In this document: positions 14,047 through 21,292 of the stretch, piece after piece
Layout: each line of letters opens with the position of its first letter
Numbering within the stretch: the first letter of the stretch is position 1
Assembly (NCBI GenBank): GCA_016928165.1
Contig: JAFGLH010000025.1
Location: forward strand, 1-45,522
From: Pirellulales bacterium
Lineage (GTDB): Bacteria > Planctomycetota > Planctomycetia > Pirellulales > Thermoguttaceae
DNA: 45,522 bases
Direction of reading: 5' to 3'
Notes under the pieces: model-generated
What the model was told of the DNA's origin: nothing
Databases searched by the model: none
What the model saw: the letters and a program-made list of their open reading frames with translations, nothing else
Position numbers and translations under genes: made by a program

Positions 14047-16143
14047 TTAGATTCGGTCGAGCGCGTCGATCCAGCGGACGAGTTCGGCGAGTTCCTCGTC
14101 GTTGAGGTATCGGGGCGTCTCGCCCAGGCCCTTCATCGTGACGGGATACTTCATCTTTTGCAAGACGCCGGCGATTTGCTCGATCGGCCGGGCCAGGGGC
14201 GATTTGTCGGCCCGCGCAAGATATACGGCCAACCGCCGCAGCGGCTCGTTGTGCGGCGGACGGCCCATCATGATGGCCTCGACCGCCGCCACGCCCCGGA
14301 TCATCTCGCGGTTGTTCATCGCCGTCAGAAAAGCCATCGACCCGCCCCCTTTATAACCGTGCACGACAATCCGCGCCGGATCGATCTTGTAGCTCGAGCC
14401 GATTTGGTCCAACAGTCGATCGACCAGGTCCGTCTCGTCCGGCGTCCAGCGGGCGGGATCGGCCGACTTGGGAGCCAAGAGGATTAGATTCCAACGGTCG
14501 CAGAGCGGTTTCCAGCGGGCGAGCAGTTCGCTCCACTCGTACCCGCCGGGCGCGTGAAGCCAGATTGCCACGCCGCAAGGCGCCTCGGGCCGATACCCTT
14601 TGGGCACGTAAGCCCACGCCTCGTTGGGAAACTCGGCGTTCTTCAACTCGACGGAGCCGACTTGAAGACCGTCTTTTTCCGTCCCAACCGGGGGCGACTG
14701 GGCTACACCGGCCGGCGGCAACCCGTCCGGCGGCGGCTCGGTCGGCAGCGACGCCAGCACGGCTTTTGCTTCCCGCTCGGTCGCGCCGTGGCGGACACCG
14801 AGCAACACTTCAACGCCGGGTTCCAGAAGACCGATTTTTTTCATCAGCTTATCTCGATCCGCGATCGGCTCTCCATCTAGCGAGTGGATCGTGTCGCCCG
14901 GCTCGATGCCCGCCGCGGCCGCGGGGCTTTCGGGGTATACGTAGCGGACCGCAACGCCGTCTTCGGCCGAGCGCATGGGCAGTATGCCGAGAAAGCCGTG
15001 CTGGAACGGTTCCAGCTTGGCGGCCAGTTGCATTTCGGTCTCGATCCGCCGACCGTCGCGCAACGCGGCGACGCTCAACTTGTCGCCGGCGTATTTGCGT
15101 CCGAGTTCGGTTTTGACCTCCGCCGCGCGGGCAATCGGGCGACCGTCGATCTCGACGATTTTGTCGCCCGGCTTCAGTCCGGCGGCGGTGGCGGGACATT
15201 TCGGCAGGCAGGAGGCGATGATCGGCGGGGACGTGTAGGGGTTCGGCCCCTGAAGGCCGATTCCCGCCAGGCCGGGATGGAGGTCTTCGCCATTGATTAG
15301 CCGGGGCAATGCCCGGCCGACGTCCACGGCGGGGATGGCGAAGCCGATGCCCGAATCGTACCACTCGGCGCCGGCCATTTGGCCGCTCGCCCTAGGCGAG
15401 AGGGGGACCAGCACGCCTAGCACCCGGCCGTGCAGGTCGATCAGCGGCCCGCCGTAGTTGTTCGGCGAGACGGCGGCGTCGGTCTGGATCGCTCGGCCGT
15501 CGATGCGGTCCAAGGCGCTGAGCACGCCGACGGCCATGTTGGGCCGGTCGAGTTGGAAGGTCCGGCCGACGGCGATTGCCCATTGCCCGACGCGCATCTC
15601 TTCGCGCGGGACCGGCCGGCCGACCGGAAGCGGTTTGTCCGTCTCGATTTTCAACAGCACGAGCATCCGCGCGTGGTCCGTGGCGACCAACTCGGCCGGT
15701 TTGCGCTCTCCGTCGGGCAATCGAACCAGGATCGAGGCCGGCCGGGAGGCGAAATTGAACGCGCTGGAAATGATGTAACCGCGGGGATCGACCGCCAATC
15801 CGGTCGTCGGCCCGGCGCCGAGCAAATTTCCCTCGACCCTCTCCAGGCCGCCGAGCGTTTCGATCTGGACCACCGCCGGCGCGATCCGCTCGACCGCCTC
15901 GGCCAATGCCGCTTGTAGTTTTGCGTCCACGTTGTCCGCGGCGGAGAACGTCGGCGCTATGCACAACCACGCAACAATCGGCAGAAGAACGTGTTTTGAA
16001 ATTGAAAAAACGGCCCCTTCCGTCTTTGATAAAGGGTTAGAGTGAGAGCCATACCGCCGGTCGTCCCGGATAATTCCAGCCAATTCCAATCCGCCCTCGC
16101 CCCCTCTCCCAAAAGAAGAGGGGAGATTTTCATAGTTCCTCAT
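14047..16143 (-). CDS. HtrA-like pseudoprotease with two PDZ domains and a C-terminal inactive alpha/beta hydrolase domain
   Basis: 698 residues counted from the ATG at 16143, which overlaps the previous stop as ATGA. Residues about 7-45 are encoded by a dispersed repeat; a signal peptide follows at about 46-68 (SKHVLLPIVAWLCIAPTFSA). The trypsin-like domain (80-250) aligns with the intact neighbour at 17187, but the catalytic His is F129 (GYIISSAF), the Asp is M160 (ARMLVLLKI) and the Ser is Y230 (SPNNYGGPL). Two PDZ domains follow (about 290-375 and 382-465). Residues 500-698 look like an esterase or depolymerase-type alpha/beta hydrolase (VAIWLHAPGG, then HGYKGGG), but the nucleophile position of GxSxG is K598. 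Both enzyme domains thus appear inactive, suggesting a binding or scaffold role. Confidence 0.82.
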   Translation of the reverse strand: MRNYENLPSSFGRGGEGGLELAGIIRDDRRYGSHSNPLSKTEGAVFSISKHVLLPIVAWLCIAPTFSAADNVDAKLQAALAEAVERIAPAVVQIETLGGLERVEGNLLGAGPTTGLAVDPRGYIISSAFNFASRPASILVRLPDGERKPAELVATDHARMLVLLKIETDKPLPVGRPVPREEMRVGQWAIAVGRTFQLDRPNMAVGVLSALDRIDGRAIQTDAAVSPNNYGGPLIDLHGRVLGVLVPLSPRASGQMAGAEWYDSGIGFAIPAVDVGRALPRLINGEDLHPGLAGIGLQGPNPYTSPPIIASCLPKCPATAAGLKPGDKIVEIDGRPIARAAEVKTELGRKYAGDKLSVAALRDGRRIETEMQLAAKLEPFQHGFLGILPMRSAEDGVAVRYVYPESPAAAAGIEPGDTIHSLDGEPIADRDKLMKKIGLLEPGVEVLLGVRHGATEREAKAVLASLPTEPPPDGLPPAGVAQSPPVGTEKDGLQVGSVELKNAEFPNEAWAYVPKGYRPEAPCGVAIWLHAPGGYEWSELLARWKPLCDRWNLILLAPKSADPARWTPDETDLVDRLLDQIGSSYKIDPARIVVHGYKGGGSMAFLTAMNNREMIRGVAAVEAIMMGRPPHNEPLRRLAVYLARADKSPLARPIEQIAGVLQKMKYPVTMKGLGETPRYLNDEELAELVRWIDALDRI
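16012..16125. repeat. CCCTCTCCC-type element inside the 5' end of the pseudoprotease gene
   Basis: The plus-strand end 16100-16124 has CCCCTCTCCC-AAAA-GAAGAGGGG and the other end (16012-16050) has GGCCCCTTCC, then AAAGGGTTAGAGTGAGAG, a diverged inverted arm. It matches the element at 3123-3225 in layout and in the CCCTCTCCC/GGGTTAG motifs, in the opposite orientation. It occupies the space between the ATGA start overlap and the signal-peptide codons of the gene at 14047-16143. Confidence 0.7.
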
Positions 16144-17183
16144 GGTTGCGTCCCCCGCGTCGGGTCCCGCCCGGCGGTCGATTGCAAGGTGAACTTCAAT
16201 AAATTCCGGCCGCGGATGACGGTCAACTCGATCGGATCGGCGTAATCGACGAACTCCATTTCCTCGACAAGCTCCCTCCGCGACTGGATCAGCCGGTCGC
16301 CGACGAGAATAATCAAGTCGTCCGGTTGGAGCCCCGCCTTTTCGGCCGGCGAGCTGGGCAGGACGCGATCGACGTAGGGGGGCGTGCGTTCCAGCACGTC
16401 GGGGACGAGAACGATCCCCAACGCCGCCGGATCGAGCGACCGTTGCGGCTTGCGGGCTTCCTCGGGGTCGCGCTCGGCGACGAACTTGCCTTCCTCGATT
16501 TCTTCAACCGATTTTCTGATTTCCTCGACCGGCAGGGCGTAGTTTAGCCAAGTGTGGTTCAACGAGTTGTGCAGTTCCTTGCCGAGGATGCCGGCCAAGC
16601 AGCCGTCCGTATCGACCAGCGCGCCGCCGGCCGCGCCGGGGTTGTTCGTGATCGCGTCGATGACGTAGACGGGTCCGCGGTAGGGTGTCTCGAAGACGCC
16701 CCGTCGGGCGGCGAGCTTCGTGACTATCGAGACGGTCCCCTTTTGCATGCTGACCGGCTCGTCGCCCAAGGCCACGCCGAACAGGTTGCTAAAGGCCAAG
16801 ACCCTCGAGCCGGCGGTGAGTTTGACGGCCTTCGAGAGGTCGAAACAGGGCAGGCCCTCGGCCTCGATTTTCAGCACGGCCACCTCCAGCCGCGGATCGG
16901 CGCCGATCAGTCGGGCGTCGAGTTCGCGGCCGTCGGACAATCCCACCGTGACGTAATCGGTGTCGAGCACGTAGCTGAAGACGGTGAGGATATAACCGTC
17001 GGGCGAAATGACTATTCCGCTTTGATAGCTTTCCATTCCGCTGAAGCCGCCCGCACCGTATATTTTTACGACTTTCGGATGGGTCTGCTCGAAGGTGTCG
17101 GCGGCGAGTGCCGGCGCAGCAAAGAGCGAGAATGCCAGCATCAAATAAAAACTAAAAACAAATTTGCAATTTTCGATTTTCAA
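16140..17183 (-). CDS. HtrA-like pseudoprotease with one PDZ domain
   Basis: 347 residues with a signal peptide (about 1-28, ending AAPALAA). The fold follows the trypsin-like HtrA pattern, with GYILT, a DxxxxVAVLKI strand and NPGxxGGAL, but every triad residue is replaced: His by S70 (TVFSYVL), Asp by E100 (DPRLEVAVLKI), Ser by A185 (NNPGAAGGAL). A PDZ domain spans about 250-335 (VLPSSPAEKAGLQPDDLIILV). The start is TTG at 17183, three bases after the upstream stop, with GGGGAG nine bases before; an internal ATG at 17141 would shorten the basic part of the signal peptide. It stands between the intact protease gene and a second pseudoprotease, and overlaps the latter by ATGA. It probably binds peptides or regulates the active protease. 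Confidence 0.85.
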   Translation of the reverse strand: MKIENCKFVFSFYLMLAFSLFAAPALAADTFEQTHPKVVKIYGAGGFSGMESYQSGIVISPDGYILTVFSYVLDTDYVTVGLSDGRELDARLIGADPRLEVAVLKIEAEGLPCFDLSKAVKLTAGSRVLAFSNLFGVALGDEPVSMQKGTVSIVTKLAARRGVFETPYRGPVYVIDAITNNPGAAGGALVDTDGCLAGILGKELHNSLNHTWLNYALPVEEIRKSVEEIEEGKFVAERDPEEARKPQRSLDPAALGIVLVPDVLERTPPYVDRVLPSSPAEKAGLQPDDLIILVGDRLIQSRRELVEEMEFVDYADPIELTVIRGRNLLKFTLQSTAGRDPTRGTQP

Positions 17184-17186
17184 TTC

Positions 17187-18929
17187 TCAATTCTCCCCCT
17201 GCTTCTCAATCTTAAATCCCTCGATCCTCAACGTGGCGAAATCCTCGTCGCCGAAGCGGACCCGCATCTTTCCCGGAATCATGCTCCCGTCTTTCCCGCC
17301 GTAATCCGAGAAATATATTTCGCAGGGGTCCGATTCCTCGTCGGGAAACATTTCCAGGGCCAGCAGACGCCCCTCGGCCGGGTCGAAGTAGAAGCGGCAG
17401 ACGACGCCCTTGTAGGAGCCTACCAGCACGTCGGCCAATCCGTCGAAGCGGTCGCTGCCGGGCAGCGGGGCCGTGCCGTAGTAATAGACGTCGCCGAAGC
17501 GGTCCGGCCCTTCCACTGCCAGCCGCCGCCAGAGGAACAGAGCGGGCATCATCCCGCCGCTGTGGGGCGGCAGCAGCGTGTCGCCCAACTCGTCGCCGGC
17601 GGTCCACTTGATTTCGGTGGAAGAGAGTTTCAGCGAGGCGTCGGACTCGCCGATCACCAGCGCGTACTCGCCGCCCGAAGCGAGCGGCCCGGTTAGCTTC
17701 CACGGCCCGCGGGACTCGCCCGGCTTCGACTGCGACATCCAGCCGTCCCAGACGTTCTTCCGTTCGAGTTCGTTGTAGTAGTAGTTGGAGAACCCTTCTT
17801 TTCGCTTGTAGTGATCGGCGACGATTTGAGGAACCGCGGGCGCGGCGTTTTTCAGCGTCTCGGATTTCTTCCGATTCTTGTCCGGCTTGGGCGTCGGTTG
17901 GGGCGGCGGACTCTTCTTGGCGCCGATCGCTTTCAGCAATTCCTCGCGGCCGTGGTAGCCGGCCAGCCGGACGAGAATGTCGTGCCGTCGCCCATCGCGG
18001 CGAAAGCTCATCGGCACGCGCCAGCCCTTGGGGTAGATGCCCAAGGCGTTGAGAAACGAGTTGGGACTGTTGACCGGGCGGCCGCCGAAGCCGACCACCT
18101 CGTCCCCCTCGCGCAGCCCGCGGCGATAGGCGTCGCAGGAATCGAGTATCTCCTTGACGACCGCGCGGCCTTCGTCGTCGCGGCCGACGCGCGCGCCGAG
18201 CGTGGCGTGGTCCACGATCCGTCCGCTCCGCAACACGCCCATGAAATGCTTGATTTGATTGATGGAGATGGCGTAGGCCACTCCGACGTTGACGCGGCCG
18301 CGCTTCTCGAACGAGCACCGCCCGTTGATTCCGAGCACCATCCCTTGATCGTCGAACAGCGGTCCGCCCGAATTGCCGGGGTTCACCGAGGCGTCGGTCT
18401 GGAGGCAATCGGCGTATTCCAGCAGCGTGCCGGCCGGGAGTTGGTAGCGATGGACGCCGGAAATGATTCCCGCGGTAATGGTCGGCTGGAAGTCGGCGGC
18501 CAGCAGGAAGGGGTTGCCGGCCGCGAAGACCCAATCTCCGACGCGGGCTTCATCGCTGTCGCCCATTTCGGCGTGGGGAAAAACGTCGCGGCCGAAGAGT
18601 TTTATCAGCGCCACGTCGCCGGTCGGATCGAGGCCGACCAGCACGGCGTCGTAGGCCGCGCCGTCGGCCATTCCACACTGCATGTAGTATCCGCACGGCT
18701 GTACGACGTGGAAGTTCGTCAGCGCGTAACCGTCGGCCGAGACGACCACGCCCGAGCCGCCGCCGCGACCGTTGGCCGGAAAGATCGCCAGCACGGCGTC
18801 TTTGGCCCGCTCGATCGCCGCGATCCGTCGCGATTCGGCTTCGAGCACCGCCGCGTCCGGGCTTGCCAGCGCCCGGACGGCCGTCAGCAGCAACAGAGCA
18901 ATGCAATAAAAACGGGCGGAACGGTTCAT
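17187..18929 (-). CDS. HtrA/DegP-like serine protease with PDZ domain and extra C-terminal domain
   Basis: 580 residues from the ATG at 18929, which overlaps the upstream stop as ATGA; codons before it belong to the previous gene's frame space. Signal peptide at about 1-23. The catalytic triad is intact: H74 (LTNFHVV), D105 (DPTGDVALIK) and S187 (NPGNSGGPL). A PDZ domain follows at about 225-330 (RGLREGDEVVGFGGRPV), then a Pro/Lys linker at about 345-370. The last 200 residues are not a second PDZ; the pattern GVVCRFYFDPAEGRLLALEMF...DPCEIYFSDY...MRVRFGDE resembles LolA-like lipoprotein-carrier folds. It would degrade or refold proteins outside the cytoplasm. Two catalytically dead relatives follow directly. 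Confidence 0.9.
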   Translation of the reverse strand: MNRSARFYCIALLLLTAVRALASPDAAVLEAESRRIAAIERAKDAVLAIFPANGRGGGSGVVVSADGYALTNFHVVQPCGYYMQCGMADGAAYDAVLVGLDPTGDVALIKLFGRDVFPHAEMGDSDEARVGDWVFAAGNPFLLAADFQPTITAGIISGVHRYQLPAGTLLEYADCLQTDASVNPGNSGGPLFDDQGMVLGINGRCSFEKRGRVNVGVAYAISINQIKHFMGVLRSGRIVDHATLGARVGRDDEGRAVVKEILDSCDAYRRGLREGDEVVGFGGRPVNSPNSFLNALGIYPKGWRVPMSFRRDGRRHDILVRLAGYHGREELLKAIGAKKSPPPQPTPKPDKNRKKSETLKNAAPAVPQIVADHYKRKEGFSNYYYNELERKNVWDGWMSQSKPGESRGPWKLTGPLASGGEYALVIGESDASLKLSSTEIKWTAGDELGDTLLPPHSGGMMPALFLWRRLAVEGPDRFGDVYYYGTAPLPGSDRFDGLADVLVGSYKGVVCRFYFDPAEGRLLALEMFPDEESDPCEIYFSDYGGKDGSMIPGKMRVRFGDEDFATLRIEGFKIEKQGEN

Positions 18930-20110
18930 TTCACGATCCTCGCGTTGCACAACAGGAGCCGGTCGCCGGCGCCGCTGTCGTCGCCGAAATCGACCACGAT
19001 CGTCAGCCGTCGGACGCCGCAAACGTCAAGCTCGATCTCTCGCGGCGCGCTCCGCTCGGCGACGTCGGCCTCCAGCAATACGCGGTCGTCGCCGCGGACG
19101 ATCAAGCGGACCTTTCCGTCGGTCTCGCCGTCGTCGTTGCCGATCGCGGCCCGAAAGCTCCGGAACCCTTCCGGCAGGCGGAAGACCAACTCGGTTCGGG
19201 CGAACAGCGCCAGGCCCTTGCGATATTCGACGCCGCCCAGTTCGAGCGCATCCGAGTCGAAGCCGCGGTCGAAGCGCGGGGCATAGAACAACCTCAGCGC
19301 GGGCAGCGGCCGACGGCTGCCGAAATACGGCGTCCAGTTCGTCGACTCGGGCGTCATGTCGCTCAGGTAGATCAGCTTGCCGGCGGAATAATCGAGACGT
19401 ACGACGCCGGCCAGCGGCATCGAGACGGGCAAGCCCGTGCAGGTCGTCCATTGAAGGTTGTTTCCCTCGAGCGTCGCCGCGCGGGCCGACCAGCGCGAGC
19501 CGGCCGCGTCGGTAATCAGACAGTCGGCCGGCGGCGGGGCGTCGGCCAGACCGTGGCGGTAGACGAATCCGTATACTTTCGCGCGCTTAACCGGCAATAG
19601 TTCGCCGTCCAGGTCGAAACCGACGGTCTCGCCGGTCACGTCGTGAATCACGCCTTTGTGCGAATCGAGAGTGCCGTTGGCGGCGACGATCAACAGGTCG
19701 CTGTCGGTGTTGTCGCCGGTCAGCCTCGACCATTCGGCTTCCAGCGCGTCGGATTGCCGGAGGCGGACCGAATGGACGGCGGAGATGGGCGCGTCGAGGG
19801 TTTCGCCGCCGTCGAGCACGATTTTCGCCCGGCCTTCCCGGACCAGGTACTGACGGACGTGGATCGACGAGCCGTCGATCAACTCGACGATCGCGCCAGC
19901 CGCCGGCCGGACCCGGTCCGGTCCGCGTTCGGTTGTGAGGGTAAGCAGTTTTTCCGTTTCCGCCGACAATCGTCCCTGGGATGTCTCCAGGGTCAGCCGA
20001 TCGGCCGTCAATTCGACCAGGGCGCCGGAAAAGGTCTGCCCGTCCAGCGTCTTCGCCTCGAACTGGGGAGCGATAAAACCGAATATCAGCGCCAGGATAA
20101 TGCTATTCAT
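18926..20110 (-). CDS. Secreted protein with C-terminal NPCBM-like domain
   Basis: 394 residues. The start ATG 20110-20108 begins a signal peptide (MNSIILALIFGFIAPQFEA); the open frame upstream is encoded by a repeat element and is rejected. The N-terminal half has several short beta-rich repeats (TLDGQTFSGALVELTADRLTLET; ELIDGSSIHVRQYLV; VPVKRAKVYGFVYR-like), and residues about 265-394 match the NPCBM beta-sandwich found in carbohydrate-binding proteins: GGVEYRKGLALFARTELVF, then FRSFRAAIGNDD, and a final RLLLCNARIV. It probably binds a surface or extracellular ligand, perhaps glycan. It overlaps the HtrA gene by ATGA, suggesting coupled synthesis. Confidence 0.75.
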   Translation of the reverse strand: MNSIILALIFGFIAPQFEAKTLDGQTFSGALVELTADRLTLETSQGRLSAETEKLLTLTTERGPDRVRPAAGAIVELIDGSSIHVRQYLVREGRAKIVLDGGETLDAPISAVHSVRLRQSDALEAEWSRLTGDNTDSDLLIVAANGTLDSHKGVIHDVTGETVGFDLDGELLPVKRAKVYGFVYRHGLADAPPPADCLITDAAGSRWSARAATLEGNNLQWTTCTGLPVSMPLAGVVRLDYSAGKLIYLSDMTPESTNWTPYFGSRRPLPALRLFYAPRFDRGFDSDALELGGVEYRKGLALFARTELVFRLPEGFRSFRAAIGNDDGETDGKVRLIVRGDDRVLLEADVAERSAPREIELDVCGVRRLTIVVDFGDDSGAGDRLLLCNARIVK

Positions 20111-20139
20111 GGTTGTGTTCACGTTTGTTTGCGAAACTG

Positions 20140-20265
20140 CAAGCGGTTTGTCGCCATGTCGGGGCGGCAGTTCAACTGCCGCCCCAACCACTAATCCACT
20201 ACCCACCCTCCACCCTCCACCCTCCACCCTCCACTCTCCACTCTCCACTCTTCACTCTTCGCTCT
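20140..20265 (+). repeat. Composite repeat: GGGG hairpin plus nine 7-bp units (copy 2)
   Basis: CAAGCGG (20140-20146), GCCATG, then a perfect 12-bp hairpin GGGGCGGCAGTT (20161-20172) with AACTGCCGCCCC (20174-20185), followed by nine contiguous 7-bp units at 20203-20265 (four CCACCCT, three CCACTCT, one TCACTCT, one TCGCTCT). The layout matches the element at 5948-6028. The last two units overlap the 3' end and stop codon (20252-20254) of the next minus-strand gene. Confidence 0.92.
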
Positions 20266-21292
20266 CCTCGGCGGCCAGGCGGCGGAAGTATTGTTCAATC
20301 GCGTGTTGGTAGTGCGAGGGGAAGTCGCGTCCGATCTGCTGCATGGCCGTCTCCCGCTCCTTTGGCGGCAGGTTTCCCCAGCCGCTGTCGGAGCCGATGT
20401 TTTTCTTGTCCACTTCGCCCGGTCCGCGGCCGCCGGCGATTTTGCTGTCCGGCATGGGCGAACCCGGTTGAAGCATGTTGGCCTGCATCATTTGCTGTTG
20501 CTGCTCCTCGATTTTCTTTATCAACTTGTCGAGCGACTCGATGATGCCGTCTTGCTGCTTGCGGACCTTCTTGCCGCCGCGGCCCAAATCGAGGCGGCGA
20601 CGAACGTCTTCCATCCGTCGGGCGATGTGGTCGAGCGTGTCGTCCTTTAAGTCCTTCAGATCCTCCCGCATCAAGCGGGCCAGCACGACGTAACGCCGTG
20701 GGCTGGACCGCTCGCCCTCCAACAAAGTCCCGATCGACTTCAAGCCCGATTCCTTGTTCAACAACGAATGATAGACCACGCTTTGATAGAACAGCAGCGC
20801 GGCCGGCGCGACCACCTCGTCGGGCTTCAAGTCCGAAATCTGCTCCATCGCCTCGTCGAACAACGATTCCTCGACCAACCATCGGGCGTAAAGCAGCCGC
20901 AGATTGTCGGCCAGCAGCCGGGGCGCCGCCGGATCGCGGAGCCAATCTTGCGAGGGCAGCACGAACCGGCTCCGCGGCTGCGAACATTGCTTGACCAGTT
21001 TCGCCGCGTTGGGGTCGATCAAGGCGTAGGTGGCCGCCAGGCGGACCAGCAGGTCGTCCTCCGAGGGCGAATCGGACAAGTCGCGCCATATTTGTTCCGC
21101 TTTCGTCCGAGCGGCGGCGTTCGCGCCGGCGGCCTCCAGACAGGCAAGGGCCTTGCTCTTAACCTCCGGGATCGGGCGCGGCTTCCACGGCACCGATTTG
21201 TCGGCGAGCGGATCGACGCTTTGCCCGGCCGCCGGAAAAACGACAACCGCGAACAACGCGGCAATCAGAACGTATTTCACGTTTGGCTTCAT
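20252..21292 (-). CDS. Conserved secreted planctomycete protein, unknown function
   Basis: 346 residues: signal peptide at about 1-23 (VLIAALFAVVVFPAAGQS), an alpha-helical middle resembling short TPR-like hairpins (about 45-190), a charged coiled coil at about 205-270 with QQQQ, and the C-terminal motif GWGNLPPKERETAMQQIGRD followed by SHYQHAIEQYFRRLA. I recall that last motif from proteins encoded in planctomycete MoxR/VWA clusters; no function is known. The ATG overlaps the preceding stop as ATGA. The terminal EESEE and the stop codon are encoded inside the 7-bp array at 20203-20265, so the C-terminal end has probably been rewritten by the repeat. Confidence 0.75.
   Translation of the reverse strand: MKPNVKYVLIAALFAVVVFPAAGQSVDPLADKSVPWKPRPIPEVKSKALACLEAAGANAAARTKAEQIWRDLSDSPSEDDLLVRLAATYALIDPNAAKLVKQCSQPRSRFVLPSQDWLRDPAAPRLLADNLRLLYARWLVEESLFDEAMEQISDLKPDEVVAPAALLFYQSVVYHSLLNKESGLKSIGTLLEGERSSPRRYVVLARLMREDLKDLKDDTLDHIARRMEDVRRRLDLGRGGKKVRKQQDGIIESLDKLIKKIEEQQQQMMQANMLQPGSPMPDSKIAGGRGPGEVDKKNIGSDSGWGNLPPKERETAMQQIGRDFPSHYQHAIEQYFRRLAAEESEE

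Noticed and set aside
20111-20248. 46-residue extension of the NPCBM gene
   Set aside because: Encoded by the composite repeat; the signal peptide begins at the ATG at 20110.
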